A stretch of 37,755 nt of DNA from an uncultured Bacteroidales bacterium (GTDB lineage Bacteria; Bacteroidota; Bacteroidia; Bacteroidales; Paludibacteraceae), in NCBI GenBank assembly GCA_902792535.1, contig CADAZU010000014.1, positions 1-37,755 of the forward strand, given 5' to 3'. Under the pieces are notes generated by a model. That model searched no databases. It was not told where the DNA came from and saw nothing but the letters and a program-made list of their open reading frames with translations. Position numbers and translations under genes: made by a program. Positions 7,535 to 14,823 of this stretch are shown here, one piece after another (the stretch's first letter is position 1; every line of letters starts with the position of its first letter).

Positions 7535-7555
7535 CGGAGGGTTATCAGCCCTCCG
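7535..7555. other. Intercistronic hairpin before GH32
   Basis: Perfect 7-bp stem CGGAGGG/CCCTCCG with loop TTATCAG, in the 66-bp gap between the 364-residue protein gene and GH32. On the transcribed strand it is followed by A-rich, not T-rich, sequence, so it looks like an mRNA processing or stability hairpin rather than a terminator. It could set GH32 expression apart from the binding proteins. Confidence 0.5.
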
Positions 7556-7571
7556 AACCGTATAGGTTTTA

Positions 7572-8666
7572 TCAGAGCTGTGCGCCGATAGCGTTGTAGC
7601 GAACACCATTCTTGAGAATGATGAGCTGTCCGTTCTCGAAGAACTTAACCGCCTTCGGAGCTATTTCGGTATTCTCAACACCCTGTTGTTCCTCTTCTAC
7701 TGTCATGTAGTTGATGGCGTTCTTGGTCAGTTTCTTGACATTGCCGATATAGTCATTGCTGTTGCCCCATTGGTAAGCAGCGAAACCGATACCGAGCACG
7801 CGGCCTTTGAATGCGCCGTCCGGGTTCATATCCACGATACCTGCGGAGCAGAAATCAAGCACATGACCCCAGCAAGCCAGCATCTGGCAGTTCCAGTCGG
7901 ACTCGAACTCCTGAAGACGGAGAATGTTGTCGTTCTGGTAGTGGGTTACGCCTTCGGTCTCCGGCAGGGTTGCGGTCGGGTTTGCCGGATCTTTGCGGAA
8001 GAGGTCTATCCAAAGACAGTTGTTGTCGGTACGGGGCACTGCGCCTACGAGCGGAAGGGTCGGATAACCTACTTTCTCTGCGCCCTCTGCCGGCTCATAG
8101 GAGAAGAGGGTGTCGTCGAACTCGAGGTCGGTATAGATCGGGTGCTCACGACGGTCGGTCACCTGACCGATGCCCCACCACAGACCGAGCTGCGGGTTGA
8201 TAGACCAAGTGTCACCACCGAGCGAATAACCGCCGGCTGCAAATGTCGGAGCATAAATACGGCCAATACGATGAGCGATCATAGTTGCCTGTTTGGTCAG
8301 GAGGAGGTTACCGCCTGCCTCTACGAAAGCCTTGAGGTCGGCGATCACTGCGTCGGAGATACCGGCGTCTTTGATGTCACCGAGATTTACGCGGTCGATG
8401 TTAACCCAGATACAAGAGATGCCGGCAGCATAAGCGCCGCTGATCTCAGAGGTGGAGATGAGTACACCTTCGTTCTTGTTGACGAACTGGGCGTTGTACC
8501 AGTTAGCAGCATTCTGCTCCGGGTTCTCGGCAATAATACCTTGTTCCGTCTCCGAGTTCTCGGTCGGAAGGTTGGAAATGCTGGACTCAAGAAGCAGGAA
8601 CGCATTCTTGGCATTGATCGACAGCGCAAAGAGAGCTGCCATTGCAAAGCAATAAATCTTTTTCAT
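7572..8666 (-). CDS. Secreted single-domain DUF4960-like protein
   Basis: 364 residues with a signal peptide (1-19, no lipobox Cys), one DUF4960-like domain (about 22-322) and the C-terminal cassette (341-364, KFFENGQLIILKNG). It shares AANW, IWVNIDR, GGNLLLTKQA, WGH and AAYQWG with both repeats of the 877-residue protein, including the Cys260-x12-Cys273 pair. The domain contains a beta-strand/helix pattern ending in FVEAGGN, reminiscent of GATase/ThuA-like folds; that resemblance is only my impression. It lies 6 bp after the SusE-position lipoprotein gene, so the locus has four copies of this domain in three genes. Likely role: extracellular fructan binding. Confidence 0.78.
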   Translation of the reverse strand: MKKIYCFAMAALFALSINAKNAFLLLESSISNLPTENSETEQGIIAENPEQNAANWYNAQFVNKNEGVLISTSEISGAYAAGISCIWVNIDRVNLGDIKDAGISDAVIADLKAFVEAGGNLLLTKQATMIAHRIGRIYAPTFAAGGYSLGGDTWSINPQLGLWWGIGQVTDRREHPIYTDLEFDDTLFSYEPAEGAEKVGYPTLPLVGAVPRTDNNCLWIDLFRKDPANPTATLPETEGVTHYQNDNILRLQEFESDWNCQMLACWGHVLDFCSAGIVDMNPDGAFKGRVLGIGFAAYQWGNSNDYIGNVKKLTKNAINYMTVEEEQQGVENTEIAPKAVKFFENGQLIILKNGVRYNAIGAQL

Positions 8667-8672
8667 AATAGA

Positions 8673-9857
8673 TTACTTTAAGTAGTTAATAATGTTGGTA
8701 GTTAATATGCGGTTGTTTTCAGCATATTCGTTGTCTTCGTTGCCCATGGCATAAGCAGCCAGACCGTTGCAAACGACCGTTCCAAGGAAGTCGTCGTCGT
8801 CGGCTTTGAAAATGATCAGTCCGGCTACGGCGTCGTCCGAAACCTGTCCCCACGAAGCGAGGATCTCGGAGTTGGTCTGTTTTTGGAACTTGTCAAACTT
8901 GTTGTCTCCGGTCTTGGTGAACTCCAGCGCGTTCATATCCCAGAGGCAGTTATGGTCATAGCGGTAAACCGGTCCCATGAGCGGGAAAGTGGTGTTCTCG
9001 TCGCTGTTCTTCTGCATTCCCGCGAAGAGCGCGTGTCCGCGTTTGTCCATCTGCCCGCCGAGCAGGTTGGCATTGATCGACCATACATCCATGCCCTGCA
9101 CGCCTTCCTCCGAATTGAAGAGGTTCGGTGCATACTTGGCGTTCACACGACCATAGGCGGTGATGAGTTGGGTAGCATGTTTGGAGAGGTACATGTTGCC
9201 GCCATTCATGATATAGTTGCGCATGGCGGTCTTGACGGCGTTGGAGGTGAGTTCCTCCGGCAGGCTCTCTACACCTTGGGCAATGTCGATACGGTCCACA
9301 TGAATCCAGATCATAGAAACCTCAGCCATGTTGATATTCGCCATGTCTTCCGGGGTGATGAAGTTACCTTCGCCTTTATCCACATAGTTCTCCTTGAACC
9401 AGCGTGCTGCGCCCTGCTCTTCTTCGGTCTCCAGATCGCGGATATTCTCGGCAAGCAGCACCATAGCCGGACGCGCTTTCTCCTCGTAATTGATGGTGAA
9501 GATGAGCGCCGCATTGGGCGAGACGCGGCCGTCGGAGTATTTGATACGCACAGCGTAGGTCAGTTCGGTATTCACCGCTGCACGTTTGACCAGATAGGAA
9601 GTGCAGAGGGAGTCGATCTTGGTGACCTCGGAGTTGTTCTTCACGATCTCAATACCGGTCATTTGCACGCCGGAGGCAGGTTGTGCCGGCAGCTCCCAAG
9701 AGAGCGTCAGGTCACGGCCGGCAGTTGAATATTGCAAATTCTGAACTCCTGCCAAATCACTATTCCCCGCCTCGGGTATATTCACCGGAGTACAACCAAA
9801 CAAGGTACCAAGTAACAAAGTACAAAGTACAAAGGCTATTTTATTGAATGTTTTCAT
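8673..9857 (-). CDS. SusE-position surface lipoprotein with DUF4960-like domain
   Basis: 394 residues. Lipoprotein signal peptide with lipobox LFGC (Cys22), a fibronectin-III-like domain (about 36-125, LTLSWELP) and a DUF4960-like domain (about 130-394). Position after susD and domain content match the levan-binding surface glycan-binding protein of Bacteroides fructan loci (BT1761-like, from memory). It differs from the paralogues downstream: the Cys pair is absent (NSEILASWGQ in place of WNC) and AAYQWG is AAYAMG. It also lacks the C-terminal cassette, as expected if lipidation anchors it. The signal peptide core is built from a 7-bp repeat array. Confidence 0.82.
   Translation of the reverse strand: MKTFNKIAFVLCTLLLGTLFGCTPVNIPEAGNSDLAGVQNLQYSTAGRDLTLSWELPAQPASGVQMTGIEIVKNNSEVTKIDSLCTSYLVKRAAVNTELTYAVRIKYSDGRVSPNAALIFTINYEEKARPAMVLLAENIRDLETEEEQGAARWFKENYVDKGEGNFITPEDMANINMAEVSMIWIHVDRIDIAQGVESLPEELTSNAVKTAMRNYIMNGGNMYLSKHATQLITAYGRVNAKYAPNLFNSEEGVQGMDVWSINANLLGGQMDKRGHALFAGMQKNSDENTTFPLMGPVYRYDHNCLWDMNALEFTKTGDNKFDKFQKQTNSEILASWGQVSDDAVAGLIIFKADDDDFLGTVVCNGLAAYAMGNEDNEYAENNRILTTNIINYLK
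9802..9837. repeat. 7-bp tandem array in a lipoprotein signal peptide
   Basis: Units AAGGTACC, AAGTAAC, AAAGTAC, AAAGTAC, AAAGGCT. On the coding strand it encodes the TLLLGTLFG core of the SusE-position lipoprotein signal. Confidence 0.75.
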
Positions 9858-9862
9858 TTCTC

Positions 9863-9883
9863 TAAACTTTAAACTTTAAACTT
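9863..9883. repeat. 7-bp tandem array TAAACTT x3
   Basis: Three perfect TAAACTT units filling nearly the whole 24-bp gap between susD and the next gene of the operon. Confidence 0.8.
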
Positions 9884-11522
9884 ACTTATATAGTCCGTTT
9901 GAGTTGGTTACCTCTTCGTACGGAGTCGGGAGGTAGATCTCGTCCTCGGACATGGAAGCATCGGCGTAGTACGGATGGAAAGCCGCTTCGGAAGCGAAGT
10001 AGGCATTCATGGTGTTAACCACAATACCCCAGCGCACGAGGTCGAACCAGCGGTGTCCCTCCATAGCGAGTTCCAGACGGCGCTCCATACGGACGGCTTG
10101 GCGTGCGTACTCTTGCGAAGCAAACGATGGATACGGCTCTACCTTATAGTTCGCTTTGGTAGCGTCCAACTCTGCCGGCACGTAACTCAGGTCGATAGAG
10201 CGTTGTGCTTTCGCGCGCACCTCATTGACGAGGGACAGAGCGGTAGAGAGGTCGTTTTTCTCTACGCACGCTTCGGCTTTGAGCAAGAGCACATCGGCAT
10301 AGCGCAGGAAGCAGAAGTTGAGCGCACTCGCACCCCATGGCCAACCTTGTACCATACGGCTGTCGGTGGGGTCGATACAGCATTTCTTATTGCTATACTC
10401 GCCGTAGATATCCTTGGCGCGGCACCATGCGTCGGTATAAAGGTTGCCGCGGAAGGGGAAGCCGATACGTCCTACGGTGAAGTCCAGACGCGGATCCACA
10501 TTGCCGGTGTACGAAGCACTGACATGATCCGAAGGTGCATTCTCCAGATACGGCAGACCGTTGGCGTCCGTGCGGAACGCGTCGGCGAGGTTCTGGCTGC
10601 CATAGAAGAAGTCGTCGCCGTTGCCGTAGAGGTTGCCCGCCGAATAGGTCACATTCAAGAGGTTAGACCAGTTGATATGCGCATTGTCGTCCGCCGTAGA
10701 GCATTGGAGCGCAATGATCGACTCGTAGGTGTTGTTGAAATCGATCTTGGACATATCCTGGTAGCGGGGATAGAGGGCGTACTTGCCGGAACCGATCACA
10801 TAGTCGGCATAGACAATGACGGAGTCCCAGTCCTGGGTGTAAGCACAGGCTTTCGCCATGAGCGCAGCCGCTGCATACTTATTGAACCGACCTGCCGAAG
10901 GCGCATTCTCGTCCATCATCTGATACGCCTCACGCAAATCCTGCTGGATGAAACGGTAGATGTCCGCCTGGGTGTAGGTGGTGTTGTTGGTCGCAGAAGC
11001 GTCGTCGTTCTCCGTGAAGTACGGCAGGTATTGGAAAATGCGCACGAGGTCGAAATAGTAGAACGCACGCAGGGTCTTCAGCTCGCCCAGATACTGGTTC
11101 TTGTTGGTAATACTCTCCGCTCCCTTGATAGCCAGCATAGCGCGGTGTACACGGGAGATAGCGTAGTAGTTGTTTTTCCATTTGTCCAGTCCGGAGACGT
11201 TATCGGAGAAGATATTACTGATCTCCAGCTGGTGGATGTTTCCTTCCATGGAGATACCGCCGCCGCCTTTGAGCGCGTCGTCCGAACGGACATCAAATAT
11301 CCAGTTGGTGCTCGGTCCGGCAAAAGCTTCGTTGTTGCCGAAGAAGTGCGCTTCGAGTCCGGCATAAGCGGACGCCAGCAAGCCTTCCACCGCATTCTCG
11401 TCCATCTGCTCCTCCGTGAACTGACCGTAAGGCTGCTGGTTGAGGATCGAGTCGCAGGAAACGAAGAGCAAAGTACCAAGCGACAAAGTACCAAGTACTA
11501 TTTTATTCAGTGTATTTTTCAT
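9882..11522 (-). CDS. susD: SusD/RagB family outer-membrane glycan-binding lipoprotein
   Basis: 546 residues from the ATG at 11522 (three extra codons to a TTG are unlikely). Lipobox LFVSC (Cys23) follows a repeat-derived hydrophobic core (IVLGTLSLGTLL). The N-terminal SusD-like region contains LKTLRAFYYFDLVRIF. The C-terminal RagB/SusD region contains VRMERRLELAMEGHRWFDLVRW, the usual family signature, near residue 500. It partners the SusC encoded directly upstream and forms the lid over the import barrel. Expected ligand is fructan, from the GH32 context. Confidence 0.95.
   Translation of the reverse strand: MKNTLNKIVLGTLSLGTLLFVSCDSILNQQPYGQFTEEQMDENAVEGLLASAYAGLEAHFFGNNEAFAGPSTNWIFDVRSDDALKGGGGISMEGNIHQLEISNIFSDNVSGLDKWKNNYYAISRVHRAMLAIKGAESITNKNQYLGELKTLRAFYYFDLVRIFQYLPYFTENDDASATNNTTYTQADIYRFIQQDLREAYQMMDENAPSAGRFNKYAAAALMAKACAYTQDWDSVIVYADYVIGSGKYALYPRYQDMSKIDFNNTYESIIALQCSTADDNAHINWSNLLNVTYSAGNLYGNGDDFFYGSQNLADAFRTDANGLPYLENAPSDHVSASYTGNVDPRLDFTVGRIGFPFRGNLYTDAWCRAKDIYGEYSNKKCCIDPTDSRMVQGWPWGASALNFCFLRYADVLLLKAEACVEKNDLSTALSLVNEVRAKAQRSIDLSYVPAELDATKANYKVEPYPSFASQEYARQAVRMERRLELAMEGHRWFDLVRWGIVVNTMNAYFASEAAFHPYYADASMSEDEIYLPTPYEEVTNSNGLYK
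11470..11499. repeat. 7/8-bp tandem array in the SusD signal peptide
   Basis: Units AAAGTACC, AAGCGAC, AAAGTACC, AAGTACT. On the coding strand it encodes VLGTLSLGTLL of the SusD lipoprotein signal. Confidence 0.72.
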
Positions 11523-11527
11523 AATCT

Positions 11528-11559
11528 TCAAATTATCAAATTTTCAAATTTTCAAATTA
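11528..11559. repeat. 8-bp tandem array TCAAATTA/T
   Basis: Four exact 8-bp units (TCAAATTA, TCAAATTT, TCAAATTT, TCAAATTA) occupying most of the susC-susD gap. Confidence 0.8.
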
Positions 11560-11570
11560 CCCATTACTTG

Positions 11571-14500
11571 TCAGAACGCCAGATTCAGACCGAGGGAGAA
11601 AGTACGTGCCCGCGGATAAGCACCGTTATCCACGCGTGCTCCGTATGCACCCAGCGGCAGCTCGGGATCGAGACCCGAATAGCGGCTGACGGTAAAGATA
11701 TTCTCCACTTGGGCGAAGATATTCAGACTCTGGCAATGCCAAGGTTTGAGCGCCTTCTCCGGCAGGTCATAACTCAGTTTGATATATTTCATTTTCAGGT
11801 ACGAACCGTCCTCTACGAAATAGGTGGACATGCGGTTCTCGTTGTTGTTGTTCGAGAGCGACACAGCCGGGATCGTAGCGGTCGGGTTATTGGGCGTCCA
11901 TGCGTTCATGATATTCGCGCCGCGGTTGTTAGCCGAAGCCAGACCGTTCCAAGCAAAGTCGGTCAGGTTCTTGGTCGAGTTGATCACATCGAAACCGAGC
12001 TCGGAGGTGAAGAACATAGAGAGCGCCAGACCTTTCCATTTGAAATCGAGGTTCAGACCCAGAGACAGATCCGGGTTCGGATCGCCAATGATGCACTGGT
12101 CGGCATCGGTGATCACGCCGTCGCCATTGAGATCGCGGTAACGCAGACGTCCCGGAGCGGCACCTTGCTGCATCGCATGGTTAGCCACCTCTTGGGTGTT
12201 CTGGAAGATACCGTCGGTCACATATCCGTAGTACACGCCCATCGGCTGACCTTCGATCAGACGGATGTCGCCACCGATCGAATGAACAAAATCGTTCAGC
12301 TTGACCACGGTGTTCTTATAGTGCGAGAGGTTGAAGTTAGCCCCCCATGTGAAACCGTTGTAGTTCTTGGAACGGTAGTCCAGCTGGAGCTCGACACCCC
12401 AGTTGCGCATGTCACCGGTGTTCATGAATTTGGCTGCATTCTCTCCGGCTACAGACAGCACAGGAGGAATGGTCAACATGTCCTTAGTGTCCTTCAGATA
12501 CCAGTCGAAATTCATCGTCAGGGCATTGTTGAAGAACGCCATGTCGAGACCGACGTTGGTCTGCATCGTGGTCTCCCATTTGAGGTTCTGGTTTCCTGTA
12601 GAAGCCACTTTGATACCTGTTACGGTCGAGGTGTTCGAACCGTTCAGGTCATAAGAGGAGTTACCTACGTCGTAGGTATAGGTCGAATAGGCGGAATAGA
12701 GATTGGAGATTGCGGCATTACCGTTGGTACCCCATCCTACGCGGATCTTACCGTCCGTTACCCATTTCTGCTCCGGGAAGAATTTCTCAGCCGTGAATCG
12801 CCATGCAGCGGAGAAAGAGGGGAACCAACCGGAGTTATTCTTGATATAGAGACGCGAGGTGGCGTCACGACGAACCGTAACCGAGAACAAGTAGCGGTCA
12901 GCGTAGTTATAATCCGCTTTGGCGAAGATGGAGAACAAGCCCCATGCGCTCGTACCGCCGTAGTTGGTCTGCGAATCCGAACCGGAATTAAGTACCATGT
13001 ATTTGTTGTCCTCAAAGGCATAGCCCTTACGCGTGCCGCCTACGTCGCTGAACTTATAGCCGATCGCCTCGGTACCGAAGAGCGCATCGAAATGGTGCAC
13101 TTTGTCAAACACATTCGCATAGGCGATGGTGTTCGTCCAAGTCCAGGTATCGCCCTGACCGTAACCGGTGGTCATACTGTTGACATCGCTCGGTTCCATT
13201 CTACGCGCGTATGTATTATTAAGGTATTGCACATGCTCGATACCGATATTCGATTTGAGCGTCAGACCTTTCACCCATGGATTCACCTCAATGAAAGCGT
13301 TACCGAAGATTCGCCAGCTGACGGAGTTGTTGTCCTTGCCCAGAGCCAGCACTTGCGCGGGGTTCTGGTAGTCCGAGTTAATCACCTGCAGCGGCGAAGT
13401 GAAGCCGCCTTCGGCATTCATTACCGGCAGCGCCGGGTGCTGCATCAGGGTCAGCGACGGAATACCGCGGTCGTTCTGGGCGTCGCAGCCGTTGTTCTTC
13501 CAACGCGCTACCATCAGGTTCTCACCTACTTTGACCCATTTGCCGATCTTGAAATCACTATTCAGACGCGCGCTCAGACGCTCGTAATAAGTCTGGTTCA
13601 CCAGACCGTCCTGGTTGATATAGTTGCCGGAGAAATAGACACTACCCTTCTCCGAGGAGTTCGCTACGCTGGCGTTCACATTATGCGTCCATGCGGGCGA
13701 ATAGACCGCGCCTTGCCAGTCCGTGTTGGTCGGCACGATAGAAACCGTCTTGCCGTCGCCGTTGGTGTACGACACAGTCGGATTAAGCGTCGCTGTACCG
13801 TCCGCAGCAAAGGTATAGAAGGGGTGAGAGGGAGTCAGACCTGCGTTCAGCGCTGCCTGACCGTACATGTTACCCCACTGCTCTGCATTCAGCATTTTAT
13901 GCTGGCGGGCGATCGTCTGCAGCGAAGCGGAATAGTTGATATTCACGCTCAGGCGGTCTTTTTTACCGCGCTTGGTCGTGATAATGATCACACCGTTGGC
14001 GGCGCGGCTACCGTAGATAGAAGCCGACGATGCATCTTTCAGCACCTGGATCGACTCGATATCGCTCGGGTTGAGGGAGTTGAGGTTTTCGTTGGTCGCG
14101 ATACCGTCAATGACATAGAGCGGGTCGCTACCGTTGACCGTACTGATACCACGGATTCGGATGGCACTGTTGCCTCCACCCGGAGCTGCGTCCGTCGAGA
14201 TCTGCACACCCGGCAGACGTCCCTGCATGGAAGTCAGCATAGACGGACTGCCCTCGCTCTGCGGCTTGGACATATCCATCACACTGACCGCACCGGAGAG
14301 ATCCGCTTTACGCTGGGTCGTATAACCCGTTACTACCACTTCCTCCAGCAACTCGCTGTCCTCCGCCAACTTAATGCAAAGATTAGCAGCTGCTGCCACG
14401 TTCTGGGATTTGTAACCCACATACGAAATTACCACTTTGGCATCTTTGCCAACCGAAAGAGAAAAATTACCATCAAAATCGGTGATGGTACCATTCGAAG

Positions 14501-14648
14501 TACCTTCTTCCAAAACCGAAGCGCCAATGATCGGCTCACCCGTCGTTGCGTCAACCACAACACCCGTCGCAGTCACCTGCGCGTGAGCGAAAGCAATAGA
14601 CAACAACACCACGAAGAAGGATGTCAAAAGAAGTCTTTTGTTTTTCAT
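11571..14648 (-). CDS. susC: SusC/RagA family TonB-dependent transporter
   Basis: 1025 residues, the usual SusC length. Signal peptide 1-23 (AFAHA), carboxypeptidase-regulatory-like domain about 26-100 (GVVVDATTGEPIIGASV, GTITDFDGNFSL), a TonB-box region EEVVVTGY, plug domain (LYVIDGIATNENLN, KDASSASIYGSRAANG) and a long beta-barrel ending in FSLGLNLAF with terminal Phe. It imports oligosaccharides across the outer membrane using TonB/proton-motive force. First structural gene after the operator and promoter at 14702-14796, with a leader of roughly 45-50 nt. Substrate (fructo-oligosaccharides) is inferred from GH32, DUF4960-like proteins and the sensor type. Confidence 0.96.
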   Translation of the reverse strand: MKNKRLLLTSFFVVLLSIAFAHAQVTATGVVVDATTGEPIIGASVLEEGTSNGTITDFDGNFSLSVGKDAKVVISYVGYKSQNVAAAANLCIKLAEDSELLEEVVVTGYTTQRKADLSGAVSVMDMSKPQSEGSPSMLTSMQGRLPGVQISTDAAPGGGNSAIRIRGISTVNGSDPLYVIDGIATNENLNSLNPSDIESIQVLKDASSASIYGSRAANGVIIITTKRGKKDRLSVNINYSASLQTIARQHKMLNAEQWGNMYGQAALNAGLTPSHPFYTFAADGTATLNPTVSYTNGDGKTVSIVPTNTDWQGAVYSPAWTHNVNASVANSSEKGSVYFSGNYINQDGLVNQTYYERLSARLNSDFKIGKWVKVGENLMVARWKNNGCDAQNDRGIPSLTLMQHPALPVMNAEGGFTSPLQVINSDYQNPAQVLALGKDNNSVSWRIFGNAFIEVNPWVKGLTLKSNIGIEHVQYLNNTYARRMEPSDVNSMTTGYGQGDTWTWTNTIAYANVFDKVHHFDALFGTEAIGYKFSDVGGTRKGYAFEDNKYMVLNSGSDSQTNYGGTSAWGLFSIFAKADYNYADRYLFSVTVRRDATSRLYIKNNSGWFPSFSAAWRFTAEKFFPEQKWVTDGKIRVGWGTNGNAAISNLYSAYSTYTYDVGNSSYDLNGSNTSTVTGIKVASTGNQNLKWETTMQTNVGLDMAFFNNALTMNFDWYLKDTKDMLTIPPVLSVAGENAAKFMNTGDMRNWGVELQLDYRSKNYNGFTWGANFNLSHYKNTVVKLNDFVHSIGGDIRLIEGQPMGVYYGYVTDGIFQNTQEVANHAMQQGAAPGRLRYRDLNGDGVITDADQCIIGDPNPDLSLGLNLDFKWKGLALSMFFTSELGFDVINSTKNLTDFAWNGLASANNRGANIMNAWTPNNPTATIPAVSLSNNNNENRMSTYFVEDGSYLKMKYIKLSYDLPEKALKPWHCQSLNIFAQVENIFTVSRYSGLDPELPLGAYGARVDNGAYPRARTFSLGLNLAF

Positions 14649-14701
14649 GAGATTTATGAATTAAACAATACAGCAGAACTTGGCGTTTCCAAATTCCGCT
14701 G

Positions 14702-14733
14702 CAAAAGTACATGCTTTTTCGCACATGCACAAA
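14702..14733 (-). promoter_or_regulatory. Promoter of the fructan utilisation operon (susC)
   Basis: Minus strand: TTTG (14730-14733), 20-bp spacer, TACTTTTG (14702-14709). The operator half-sites begin six bases upstream of the -33 element, the usual place for an activator touching RNA polymerase. Confidence 0.75.
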
Positions 14734-14739
14734 TAATTA

Positions 14740-14796
14740 TGTTGCAAAATATATTGCGTATGTTGCATTGCAACAATTAAAGCATTTTTTGCAACA
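14740..14796. promoter_or_regulatory. Symmetric four-half-site operator
   Basis: TGTTGCA occurs at 14740-14746 and 14761-14767, and its complement TGCAACA at 14769-14775 and 14790-14796. Direct pairs are exactly 21 bp apart (two helical turns) and the whole array is symmetric about base 14768. Direct half-sites 21 bp apart are the arrangement used by AraC-family dimers. The only AraC-type gene nearby is the regulator immediately upstream, whose stop codon is 28 bp away. Confidence 0.75.
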
Positions 14797-14823
14797 TTAT
14801 TAGTATCTCATGAATGTTTCATT

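Noticed and set aside
7535-7555. Intrinsic terminator inside the fructan operon
   Set aside because: The stem is good, but the transcribed strand is followed by A rather than T residues, so it is listed as an intercistronic hairpin.
9975-14780. A 1601-codon open frame on the plus strand across susD and susC
   Set aside because: It is antisense to two clear family members, has no recognisable domain, and its composition (Arg/Val/Ile/His-rich) is that of the complement of GC-biased codons.
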